Positions 1 to 11,699 of a stretch of DNA of 64,000 nt are shown in pieces (the stretch's first letter is position 1; each line of letters starts with the position of its first letter). A program made the translations under genes and the position numbers. The notes under the pieces are model-generated. The model had not been told where the DNA came from and did no database searches. It saw only the letters and a list, made by a program, of their open reading frames with translations. The stretch comes from Rotaria sp. Silwood1 (Eukaryota > Rotifera > Eurotatoria > Philodinida > Philodinidae): NCBI GenBank assembly GCA_905250075.1, contig CAJNOP010000012.1, positions 1,832,529-1,896,528 on the forward strand, in the 5' to 3' direction.

Positions 1-881
1 TAGAACTTAACCGGTTCATGATTTTGTTTTGTTTTGCTCATAGGAGAATTGTGAAAAATCAGAACATCATTCTTGATATCTATTATATAATAGTTTATCT
101 GTACAATAATCAAAAACTGTGTTATTTAGAATATCGGAAAATGTATTCGAGACATTTAAATTTGAAGTCCGATCTAAAATTTACACTTACTATTTTATAT
201 GAAAATACACGTAGGTTTCTAGAATAACACTGTAGCGCAACGCATCTTACGATATCCTGACTCAAAATCGAATAGTCTAATAAAAATCAGAATTTGTTTC
301 ATTTTAGTCAGTCTAGTCTACTCTAAGCACTGTTTAAGCTGAACAGATTGTTAATTGATACACCCTCGAATTCTCCAGTCATTAGATCTTACACCCATGT
401 ATTTTCCTTTGTTAAAACATATTTAAAAGAAATGGCTTGGTGTGAGGTCTTATCAATGAAGAATTTATAGGTTTTTCTATTAATAATCTCGTCGAGTCGA
501 ACGATGATCGAGGTGGGTTAGAGCGTATTTTACTAACATTGATTTCATTTCAAAATTTCTCGAAATCACAGAAAATTTTAAAAAAAAGCTATCTAAAGTT
601 TTCATCCATCGATCAATGCAACAGCTCATACTTCTAATTATCTTTATGTGAAATTCATTAGATGTATTAGTATAATTATGAAGAACATTACTATTGATTA
701 AAGTAAATAAAATTAATTAATTAGCTGATGTATATATGAAAAAAATATATGCAATCCTATTAAAAGTGTGGACGATGAGAGAATTCTTTGTGTCTTTTAT
801 TCGGTGATCGGAATTTCTTTAAAAACCAACATGTATACTACATATGTGAATGAAGTTGAATCAATTTTTCAGGATTATCAA

Positions 882-1064
882 TTATTTATTGTTTGAGTTG
901 GCTATCAAGAATATTGACTGTTTCTTATTAATCAGTTTCGTTAACCACGATAAAAATGACATATCAAGATAGAGAAATGCATAATCATCGACTTCTATGA
1001 AAACATATCCGTAATGAGTCATACTGTTGAATCTAAAAATCATTGCTATAACATCACACATCAT
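882..1064 (-). pseudogene. Isolated exon-like fragment, possibly from a HAD-type 5'-nucleotidase gene
   Basis: The minus strand stays open for about 60 codons after possible acceptors (TTATAG, TTTTTAG). The end of the peptide, SIFLIANSN preceded by a Leu/Lys-rich helix, resembles the FLxTNS step of NT5DC/5'-nucleotidase (HAD) domains, where a strand follows a 'LxxLxxxGK' helix. The resemblance is weak and no neighbouring exon continues it. It could be a relic or chance. Confidence 0.2.
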
Positions 1065-1975
1065 TTTTTAATGGATCATTTACACAGACCACTGGCTTAT
1101 ATAAATCAGTTGTCAAATATATCATCTTGTATTATTCGTTGCCGTCTATCTTAAGATAGAAAATTCTAAATATTATTTATTAGAAACACATTGATTCAAA
1201 GTATTATTTGTGCAATATAAGCGGTTTTGTTTGCCAAAACCTATTGATACATTATGAAGATTTCAATGGGCAAGAAAGAATAAAAGAAAAAGTTACACAA
1301 ATATTCATTAATTTATATTTTAAAGTTCTAGTAAATCTATTGATCAAAAGATAATAATCATAAAAGAATCGACATCCGGCAAATACTTTGAGACAGTATG
1401 GTTCTCAACCTTTTATCTTACATCAAAAGTATACTATTTTGTTTCTTTCATAAACAACAACAAAAAAAAAGAGATCATCTCCAATTCCATAAAAGAAGTA
1501 ACTGAATCAGGACTCCCTCGGTCTCTTGCTGCTTCTAAAATCCGATATATTTTATAACTACCAGGACTCCACATGGACCGTCCGAACCAGCGTTTTTATC
1601 CTTTTTCTTACTTTCTGCTGAACTTTATGCCTATTTTACATGGAAGCATTTAATTAAAATGTTTCATAATAGAAGAACTACATGAATTTCAAGAACGATA
1701 AATATAATAAACCATATTAATTGCTTGAACTGATCGTATCTCTATTCCACATGTGATGTTCCCTGTTTCATAAGCTACGTTAACTAGCACGAAAATGTAA
1801 TTGACAGAAATAATGCGTCGAAAATAAATCATTCTTTAGAGTAGGGGAGGCGAATAACACTTTACCTAACTCTTCAAGTTTGATTAGCAAGTAAATTCAT
1901 AGAAAGCATACGACTGTCTGAAAAAAGACAATTACATGAATTATCTGCTATAGGATATCCTCAGTGCATTGGTAA

Positions 1976-2190
1976 TTACCGCAATGATTTCCGAATTCTA
2001 TCAAGAAAAAAGTCTTTGTAATAGAAAGTTTCTGCGTGCCCGGTGGGCATAGAAAATTTGACAAACCAGGTCAAGTTGAGCTGAACTAACGTTGAATTGT
2101 GTCCGATCATGAAAAAGTGGCCTGCTTGAAGCTCTGATAATATGTGAATCCTTTCTCTATCATGATAATACATGTTCAGCTTTCTGAAAA
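1976..2190 (-). pseudogene. Isolated exon-like fragment of unknown gene
   Basis: A minus-strand stretch bounded by a good acceptor (TTTTCAG ending near 2190) and a possible donor GTAATTACC near 1979. It encodes about 67 residues with protein-like composition, for example the segments SELQAGHFFMIGHNSTL and ETFYYKDFFLDRIRK. I do not recognise the family and found no matching flanking exon, so it is probably a remnant of a minus-strand gene. Confidence 0.25.
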
Positions 2191-3383
2191 TTCATTTTTC
2201 GTTCCATGTATCTTGGTGTTTGGTTAATGATTAATCATCATTTGTAAATGAATTTTCATTAAAAATGGGTTATTTTTAGTAGAACAATATCGCTTTGAGC
2301 TTCTGTGACCTGTTCCCATGTACCGTAAAGTGCTCAATCATGATCGAACCGACTTTGGCTGTTATGCTTTTATATACATTAGCAGTTTGAAAAAATAAAA
2401 ATATTTTCAAACGTCGAGAACTCATTAATTGTCAAATCAGGTCCAAGTATGAGATCACATTCGAGATCCGAACCAGCAGTTTTTTTTATCATGTTTGACA
2501 CTCAATATCCCACCTGACAAATTTATACTCAGATCTATGCTCCAAGCTGGACCATAGATCCGACCCTAGTTGTCATAAACAATATTAGAAACAGATTGAC
2601 GCGTTTTCGTGATCAAAACGTTGATATCTTTTATCGTTAAGTTTTTATCGATTTTTACATGAAAGCAAGATTATATGTTGCGAAAAATGACTATTTTCAT
2701 ACTTAAAATCAATTGATAGGAACGTTTTTATTCCAGGACGAAAATAGACTCACAATAGAGAATGACCGCTCGCGCCACTCACACTCACAGATACACAATT
2801 CACAGCACCAGCAGCACACATACAGGCAGAAAAAAAAGAAAGCGAAAGAAAAAGAAAATGATGACAATGATGAAAGGTAATCACTTAATGAAATAGTTCG
2901 GTCAATCAAAAAAAAAAAAAGAAGAAAGAAAACAGGAACAGTGAGAGATTCTAGTATAATAAGAAGGAGCAAAAATAAACCACCGGCACGTTTGACGAAA
3001 AGAAAAACTTTCTTCTTACATGAATAGTGACACAAAAAGATCACAGAGAAAAAAAATAATAATAAACACGACCAGCGTCATCGTTTTTTCTTTTATATTA
3101 GTCGGATCTAACTTAAATAAATCGTACAAGAATTTACCTAATGTAAAGATAAGCTAGAGAAGTCTGTTTAACAGAGAAAAGGAAAAAGGAGAAATAAAAA
3201 GAAAAAGAAAAAGAAGAAGAAATGAAGTATCTCAACACACAGACACATTCTCTCCTCTCCTACACACACATACACGCACACACACCGATTTGAAAGTTTT
3301 TATTTCTGTTGCGTTCTCTCTCTCGCGGGATTTACTTTTTTTAGTGTTTTTTCTTTATTATGTATAAATCATACGAAATATGT

Positions 3384-6300
3384 TCAATTATTTTTGATCT
3401 TTCGAATTTCTTTCATTGCCCATGTTGCTAATGTTTTTGTTTTCATTATTTTTGATCGTTTTCCTTCAGCTATTAATTTATCAATTGGATCTCTGTCAAC
3501 ATATTGTATCATTTGTTGACCATATGATGTAACAAGATCGCCAATAAGACCAATAGCTGAACCAATTATTGAATCAGATTTATTTGGATCACGTGCTATT
3601 GTTTCAAGAAATTGCACTATAAATGGTAATTGAGCTGTAACTAATTGTAATTCAGCAAGTGCTAATGATGCATCACCAGCTGGTGTAACTGAATTACGAA
3701 GTCCTTGAATAATACCTGTATAGGCTGATAAACAACCTTCACGTAATTCATTTAAATAATCAATCATATCATAATCATTTTTTGAAACTTGTGCACGACA
3801 TGCTTGATTAAGTGTATTTAATACATGTTCAAGATATTTTTTAAAATAACCACCAATAGCTAAAGCTATATCACCAAATGTACTTAATATTTGAGGTTTA
3901 ACTGAACGATGTAATTTATCATCCTTAAAAAAATAGAATACAAGAAAAAACAAAATTTTTTTTTATTTTTCTAAATTAGATTTCTTTTTTATTTACTTAC
4001 ACCAAGACAATTAAGTAAATGAGTCATTATTTGATCGCAATATGGTGCTAATTTATCAAGTAAAGAACGACTTAAATCACCTACAACACCAACAGCAGCT
4101 GCACATATTTGATATTCAGCATGATTATTTAATGCTTCATAAATAAATGGAAGAACATGATCGATATATTTAATAAAATTCATTCCCAAGACTAAAAAAA
4201 GAAATAATTAACAAAATGAGAAATTTAAAACTAAAGAATAATAATAATAATAATACCTTCAACAAGAGTTCCAATAGCAACAAGTGCATCTTCTTGTACA
4301 GCACTTGTTTTTCCACTATTTGTTTTAAGCATTTGTAATAAAGCTTGCATAATTGGATCAGATATGAGTGGGGCATCATTTGGATGCATTTTTCGAAGAA
4401 CACTCTAAAGAAAAACAAGATGAAATATCATAAAAGTTTTTTTTTTCTATACATCTTATAATTTAAAATAAGATTTTTTTTTCTGTGTATGAAACAAATT
4501 TTCATAAAGAGTTTTAAAATGATGATCTTATGATTCCTGAACTAAGATCTTGATGAGATTAGAAGCAGTCTAGAAATCGAAATCATACATCACAAGAAAG
4601 ATTCTCCAACTGATAAATTGCTTTCGAGTTGAAACTATGTGTATTATGTAGGCAACAATCACCTAGGAATACCTACGGAAAAAAAGTTTGTGTCCTTTAG
4701 TTTATTGCTGTGGAAATAATCCCTAGAGACAGATCTTTTGATTTGCTTCTATTTTGCAATAAGAACATCAAATCTGTTAGTTTACATAAGTCATGCAATG
4801 ATGATAGTTCCATCTCTGGATGAGAACAGTGACAAGAGCTGAAACTTTCACTACAAACTATTCTGGTTGATGTTTGTTCTTATGCAAACTTTCCAATCCA
4901 AACTCAAAAGTCAGTTTGTCTGTTGCCATGACATTCATGTAAAAGATACCTTAACAGTACAGTATCGCCGTTGTCGCAAACGCGACGTAAAAGCTACCAG
5001 AGAGGATGCTGACCTATCCTAATCTCTCCCACATCAAGATCTATATATTTGGACACGGCAGGCTTTAATTCGAATGAACCACTTTAGACGTCTTCTACTT
5101 TCATCGAGTTCTACAAATTGAAACATATCTGATTGAAAACGGCGCGTAACATTTGGCAATCTGCTTTTGTTATAAGACACTACTGAATACGATAACAAAG
5201 TCTTCACATGTACTAATCATTAGATTGAACTTAAAGATATTGATCAAAACTTTCTATCTTACTTGAAGTGTCGCACAAAGTAATGATTGAAGATCACTGA
5301 TTTGTACTCTGTCATTTGGATTGGCTGCATGATTTTCAACTGATATAACACGATTTAATCGATCAAGTACAGTTACTGTAGTTTTTTGAACAGTAAAATA
5401 ACAATCCTAAATGAAAGAAGAAATAGAAAAATTTTTTAGTTTTAATTGTTTATACTTTTGGACTATGACGAATCATTTCCATTAAAGCTTCATAAGCTGC
5501 ATTACGTAAATTTGATTGATTACCATCCGGTCTACATGAAAAAAAGATCAGTTAAATAAAAGTACTCAAAGAAAAAAATGTTTCATTTCTTTTTTTTACC
5601 TATCAGTTGTTTCAATAAGTTTTTTAACAATTTCATCAAAAAATGGTGATAATAAATATGTATTTGGTGTATCATCATCATCTGGACATTCTGCATGATC
5701 ATAAGCAGCACGAGCTAAACTTGAAAATGACTAAATACCAACAAGAAAAAAAACCAAATTATTTTTATCATTTTTATTAAATTCATTTTTTTTTCATACC
5801 CAACAAATATTCGTTGCTACACGTGGTTCATCTGATAAACGATTAACAAGTGCATTTCCAATAGCTCGAAGTAATTCATCATTCATAACAGCTTGTGGAA
5901 CAAATTCAAATATACGTCCAATTGTCCATGCTGTTGTATCACGGACAGCAACATTTGAATCACGTAATAATTCAAGTAAAAATGGTATAGCTTGTTCAGC
6001 AATTGGTTTAATACTTGCAACATCAGGTCCTTCTAACATTGAACCAAATGCCATAACAGCAGCTTCACGATGTCGCCAATTTTCATGTTTTATATTTTCA
6101 CTAACAAATGGAAATACGCATTGAATAATTGCATTTTCAGCACAATTAGCTAATAACATAAGACAAACACCAGCAGCTTTACATGGATTCCAATCATCAT
6201 CATCATCTGTTTCTTCTTGCATAGTTAATCGTTGAAGTAATACAGGTACTAAATATTGTAATGCACCACGTGCATAATAACGACTTATTCGTTCAGGTTG

Positions 6301-9300
6301 ACGATTTTGTTCTTGAGCCTAAATAATAATAAATAAAAGTAAAAATATTAAATTTTATAATTCTTTTTTTTTTCTACTCATACTTCTTGTTGAAGTAATT
6401 GTAATTCATATTCTTCATCGCATACATTCGACCAGAATTCAATACCTTGTAAAGCTATTTCATCATGTGAAGATCTCATTGCATCCATAGTAATCTAAAG
6501 AGAATTTTTCATTTTATATTGAAAAAAATATTAATAAAAATTTGAACATTAACTTACAGCAAATAATGCAGGACCCATATAATATTCCATATAATCATAA
6601 TATAATGTGAGAATTTTAACAAGATTTTGTAGAGCTGCTACTTGAATCTAAACATGAAAATTGTTAGTACAATCGCCACAAGGTTAAAATAGAAAACACA
6701 ATGTAGTTAGTGTTACTAATCACAGAATGTTTTTTTTATTCTATCTATTTTCAGACACTTATCTTCACCATCGTTTTATTTAGTCCATCAGAAATACAAT
6801 AATGAAGTGATTCATATATTGTAATGAAACATTATTGAGATACAATCTTGGACTAGCGCCTGTCATGGTCTCTACCTATCATCTAGCACAGCATAGAAGA
6901 AACTCAAATTTTTACTGTTATATCTCAATACTCTTGTTATGTTAGGGTGTCGAAAAAAAAAAAAATTTTAATTTACTTTTAAATTTGTTGATTGTGTGGC
7001 TTCACATACAACTTGCATAATATAATGTCGTTCACTCTATTGAAATAAAAATGTTATTTTTTATTATCTTTTTTTTTTCAAATGCATATATTTATAATCT
7101 TACATCATTTTGAAAATTATTTTTTGAAAATTCCAATGAATTAAGCATAGCTGTTGTAGCTGCAAGTCGAACATTATCATTGGTTTCTTCTTTACGCATA
7201 CCATATACAAGTGCAGTTAATATAACATTACTCTGAGGTACAAGTACATTTGAATCCTAATAAGAGAAGAAAAAAAAAATATATATATATATTTATAAAT
7301 AGATAAACGAATCAAAATATACAATATCTTGACATATATAACCAAGTGTTTCCAAGCTTGCTTCACGAATATGATCAGGTTTTCCAACAGTTGTAACACT
7401 GGCAACCAATCGTTCTATAATATGACATTCATCTAACAAAAAACAAATAAAAATTTCAATAAAAAACTTACCGATTAAATCTCGCCATTGACCACGTGGC
7501 AATTCAGCACAAGCTATATAGCCAACACATTGAGCTGCTTGTGATGGTTTAGTTGTTTCAGTACCAAGTGCATTGAAACACTGAATAATAATAAAATATC
7601 AGAATGAATCTCAAGACAAAAAAAATTAAATTAAAATTTTACATTATTTTTGACATGATTTCTGACATCTTCTGGTATAAGAAGCCATCGTTCTTGACAA
7701 GCTTTTATATCATCGCGTGAATAAAGTGCATTTTTAAGTTGTAGTGCTAGAAAATAAATTCAAAAATTTACATACCACCAAAGATTATTTTATTTCTAAC
7801 AACATCAGAACTACATTGCTATCATTTTAAATGCGAAAATCTTGATAATATTTCTATTACGCATTCATTAAAGAAAATATATTAATTTTAGTAATATAGA
7901 ATAGATGTAACAGGTGATCGGAATGCTTTCAGACAACATGTTTATTCAATTTTCACGTATTTACAATGAATTAAAAGCTATAATTTTGTACTGTTTTCAA
8001 AAATGGCTTTACGAGAGAACACTTTCAAATGATTCGTCACATTTGCCACCATAATTTGCTAATATATTAGCGACCATTAGTGTGGCGTAACCTTCAAAGG
8101 ATTTCTGCTCTAACTTATACTTGGTCGAAAAGCGACTTTTCAGTAGACTCTTCCTGCAGAAAGTCCATTTTCAAAAAAAATTATATTTGGAAATTTCAAT
8201 TCAAAACTCTGTTCAAAAAAGTCTTGATTACAGTATCTCATATACAAATTTCCATAAGCTTCAGATATCACATTGTTAAGATATGCATTTTTTCATACAT
8301 CCCTATCTTAACAATGCGATATTCAAAAATGATAAAACTTCGCTTATGAGATAGTCTAATCGAGACCTTGAATGAAGTGAAATAATGTTTCAAAAGTTCA
8401 AACAACTTAATTAAGATTGAACATGCCCATCGACGTTTCCTTTGAACATGTTTCTTAGTGCATATCAGACGAAGCAAAAACTATAAATCGTAACTTGAAT
8501 TAAATATGGACTTGGAAATGTTGTGTCAAATTTTGTTTACGTTATAAGTCCTCTTTCAGACATATGAAAAGTTGTTGCAGCCGATCGTTTTATATAGCGA
8601 ATAGTTCTCTACAAAAAGCGTTATTCAACTAAGCTGTAGCTATTATCGTATCATGTATCTGAATTAATACAAGCAGCTAGGATTATCAATGAGTTGGTTG
8701 ATATCTGTACTGTATTCTCAGAAGAGCTTCAAGTCAATGACGAAGAGAATTTAATGATTCAGACTAGTAAAACATTTAGCAGGTAGAAACAAAAAAAAAA
8801 CCCAGTAATGAAACATTCTGTCAACCAATGCATTCGTAGTGTTACTCAATAGTATTGAAATAAACTGTCATCAATTATACGCTACACTACAATAAAGTAG
8901 TTAATCCATTTTTGTAACTAACATTTACTTGAAACCAACGAAGTTCGTCAAAAGTGAACAAATATCTTATTTTAAAAACTTTCCGATCATCAGTTAGAAA
9001 GAGAACGCATGACAAATACTTCTGTCAACGATATATGACAAGATTAACATGATTACCTGCTTGTGTACGTGCTGTTGGATTATTTGTGGCAGTATTTAAA
9101 ATATCGGAAAGTTGGATTAAAAGTTGAGGCTAAACACAAATATATATATATTTTTTTTTTCAATCATTCCATAAATGATTCCACTTAAATAAACATACCA
9201 AATTTTGTTCAGCTGCTCTAGCAAGAAAATTTCGTGCATTCTCCAAGTCAGCTTGTGCTATAATAAAATTTAATATATATGCATTTGTTTGAAATTCTAA

Positions 9301-9363
9301 ATGTAAATACTTACATCCAGTGACTGTTCGCTCGAGAATATGGATAAGTTCTTGTGCGTCCAT
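3384..9363 (-). CDS. KPNB1: Importin subunit beta-1 (karyopherin beta-1)
   Basis: Nuclear import receptor: it binds importin alpha or cargo directly, passes the nuclear pore through FG-nucleoporins and is released by Ran-GTP. The start is the ATG at 9363 ([16 protein letters not shown]). Further exons read as the HEAT-repeat superhelix: [18 protein letters not shown] (7640-7746), the [20 protein letters not shown] block near 7500-7580, an acidic stretch [20 protein letters not shown] near 6170-6220, the [15 protein letters not shown] block near 6050 and [12 protein letters not shown] near 5920. The C-terminal exons (3384-4404) end in a Trp-Ala-Met-Lys-Glu-Ile segment and a TAA stop. There are more than a dozen exons, most separated by 40-100 nt. 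Two introns are long: 7747-9056 (contains a hairpin) and 4405-5262 (contains a dispersed repeat). The order is colinear with the animal protein and I saw no break in the exons. Identification is by recalled family sequence. Confidence 0.93.
4590..5000. repeat. Dispersed intronic repeat B, copy 1
   Basis: Part of the 858-nt intron near the 3' end of importin beta. Colinear matches exist to 41,410-41,830 in a Crumbs intron: TCCAACTGATAAATTG versus TCCAACTGATCAATTG, AATAAGAACATCAAATCTG versus AATAAGAACATCAAACCTG, AAGAGCTGAAAC versus AAGATCTGAAAC, and AGTACAGTATCGC versus AGTACAGCATCGC, at similar spacing. Probably an old, diverged transposable-element family. Confidence 0.5.
8232..8352. repeat. 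Imperfect inverted repeat (hairpin) inside importin beta intron
   Basis: Arms of about 50-55 nt face each other across a loop of roughly 10 nt. The core CATTGTTAAGATA at about 8272-8284 is matched by its reverse complement at about 8305-8317, and TATCTCATA near 8236 by TATGAGATA near 8346. It is a small foldback structure with no coding potential, lying in the 1.3-kb intron 7747-9056. Confidence 0.6.
8480..8660. repeat. Dispersed intronic repeat A, copy 1
   Basis: This segment of the long importin beta intron matches about 19,990-20,200 in the intron of the vWA gene, in the same orientation and with roughly 70-75% identity by eye. Shared blocks include AAGTCC-TTTTCA-ACAT, then GCCGATCGTTTT versus GTCGATCATTTT, then GTTCTCTA-AAAA-GC-T and AAGCTGTAG versus ATGCTATAG. 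It is a decayed mobile or repeat sequence. Confidence 0.5.
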
Positions 9364-9545
9364 CGCACTTATTTAATTAAAAAGAAAAAAGTTAAAATTA
9401 ATATCTAGAAATATAATAATAAAGATAAAACAGTTGTTAACATGCTCTCTCTTTGATTTTGTTTTATTTTCTTTATTCTTTTGTTTTTATTTTTCTTTTT
9501 TTTATATTATAATGAGCAAAAACAATAAAGATTTTTTTCATTTGT

Positions 9546-10184
9546 TTAAGCAAGAAGAGCAGCGGCTGTTGATGATTCATATTTCCATGTTGGTGGTAAA
9601 ACTTTTTTCGTCTTGTAATAACGTGCCAAACGATGAATACGACTTTCAACAAGAATTAAACGAAATTTGGAATCTTTATCTTTACGATTACGTTCCAAAT
9701 GTTTACGAATGGCAACAGCTTTCTTAATTAAATGATGTAAATCTTCGGGTTTACTGGGTGCAAGACCTTTAGCTTTCATAATACGTAAAATTTTATTTCC
9801 AGTGACGAAACGTGTTTGAGCAACACCATGTGAATCACGAAGAATTACACCTAAGTAAACAAAAGTTGTGTTTTCTTTTTGGAAAAAAAATAAACAGAAA
9901 AGATCATTACCAATTTGCGATGGAGTTAAACCTTTTTTAGCTAATTTGCAAATTTGATCAACAACATCTTCGGATGTTAATTTGAGCCACTAATTATATT
10001 AAAAAAAAATAAAACAAAATGACATTTAGAATTGATCTTTGAAATGACTTACTGATGGAACAGTTCGTTTATAGGGTAAAGCAGAATCTGAAATACCCTT
10101 GCTAAATAAAAAGAAAAATAGTTTTTAATTAAATAAAAGAATTAATGAAGAAAATAGTTACCCAGGAGCATGCATACGACCCAT
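9546..10184 (-). CDS. RPS13: 40S ribosomal protein S13 (uS15)
   Basis: Small-subunit ribosomal protein. Four exons: 10162-10184, 10053-10101, 9911-9989 and 9546-9850. They sum to 456 nt, giving 151 residues, the usual animal length. The start [12 protein letters not shown] is the canonical N-terminus. Later landmarks are [47 protein letters not shown], the basic [14 protein letters not shown] segment and the conserved end [13 protein letters not shown]. All three introns are short (51-64 nt) with consensus borders. It lies 180 nt upstream of the importin beta start codon on the same strand and divergent from the RGG gene. Nothing is missing. Confidence 0.97.
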
Positions 10185-11699
10185 GTTGATGGTTTTATTT
10201 TATGAACAAATCGAAATCTAAAAAGATGGACTAAAAAATGTATGAATTGTTAGTCAAAAGTGGACATGAATAGTTATTTCTTTAAAAAAAATAAATAAAT
10301 ATTATGGCCCTATTGAATTCACTTTGGCCTCCGATAGGAAAAATTCGAAACAAAAATTTTCTTGAAATATTTCTAATTAAAATAATCAAAAGAAAATATT
10401 TTTTCATAGAAAAATTAATTTTTTTTTCAAATGGAATTCTATTCAAGTTAATTTTCATTCGAGAATATTAATAACCAATAGATTTATTTCAATGATTTTG
10501 TTTGTCAATATTGATATGGAAAAAAAAAGGCTTTTGTTCTTTTGAAAACATGGAAGAATCGTTTATCATTGGTTCCTAAGTTTTAGAATTTTTTAGAAAT
10601 AATTTATTCTTCTAGATTGTTTAGGATTATCAATAAGTATCGAAGGTATAAGATTTTAAAGTTTACGAGATCAGCATTTCTATAATAAGATGAAATGACC
10701 GGGATTTCGGTTATTTTTTTAAACATATTTTATTCCAATCAAAAGATGCCTATAAATCCCCTTGATTTGTCTATTTTATAACACCATTTGTGTTATGTTA
10801 TGACAAAGAAACTCATACTTTTTATAAAATGCCTATTTATAGGGACTATAAATATTACGAAATCATTGTTGTATAAAAACTTGATTGAATTATTATTTTA
10901 TATTGCCTAGTATAACATTGATTATTTATTAAATTGAAATATTTGATAACTTTATACAATATCCTTATTGTCTGTAGCTTGTTTTTTTTTACAATCTATG
11001 TCCTCTATCATATTTTTTTAAACTCAAGTTATTGTTTTTTTCTTCATAATAATCGATATGATAATAATATATCACATATTATATCCTTTGTTTTAAATAT
11101 TTTATCATCTCTGATTGAATTGATATCTTGATGTTTGATCAACTATTTTGATTAATCATTTAGAATTCCTTATAATATTCCTTCCTGATCCTTATATATC
11201 ATTTTATATATAATAAGATCTGTAAATAATGCAGAACAATTAAAAAGTGTTCTGTTTACTGTAATATTTTGATGCACATATAAACCTTGTCTATATATAA
11301 GATCTATTGAATTTAATATTAAATAGATTGTTATTAACCCATTTGTACATAACATATATTACATCAATCCTTCTTTTTGTAGTCATAAGTGTCTTACCGG
11401 AAACATTAACTGTATTGTGTATTTTTCAAAGATAATTGTTTATGATATGATTGAATAAGTTGCGCATCTATTATTATTATTTAGAATCTAAAAGAATATT
11501 GATCGTATATACTTGCTCATATGATACAATATCTTATCAGAAATGATATAATTAATATTGATTTAGTTATAGATTTACATAAAATAAGAAAAAAAAAGAA
11601 CTTTAGTGTATTCGAAAAGATGAATGTGATAGAAAGGAAAACATTATATATTCGTTTGTTTGTTTTTTATAGGTTTTTTAAGGTAACAATTTATTCATC
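10185..11699. promoter_or_regulatory. Divergent intergenic region between RPS13 and the RGG gene
   Basis: About 1.5 kb of very AT-rich DNA separating the minus-strand RPS13 start from the plus-strand RGG-protein start. It presumably holds both promoters, and possibly a 5'-UTR intron of the RGG gene: a TTTTTTATAG|G-like acceptor lies about 30-40 nt before the ATG at 11700. I see no coding exon or RNA gene in it. Confidence 0.4.

Larger units (their letters stand above)
1..3380. other. Region without an intact gene
   Basis: AT-rich DNA with only short open frames. Two minus-strand stretches (882-1064 and 1976-2190) read like isolated exons and are listed separately. From about 2,800 to 3,340 the sequence is low-complexity, purine-rich A/G runs followed by CA/CT-rich microsatellite-like tracts (around 3,234-3,330), just downstream of the importin beta stop codon. 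The 111-residue open frame on the minus strand at 2709-3044 is a translation of these tracts and is not supported as a gene. Confidence 0.5.

Noticed and set aside
2709-3044. 111-codon minus-strand frame rich in Phe, Leu and Ser
   Set aside because: It is a translation of A/G-rich low-complexity DNA, with no start context or domain.
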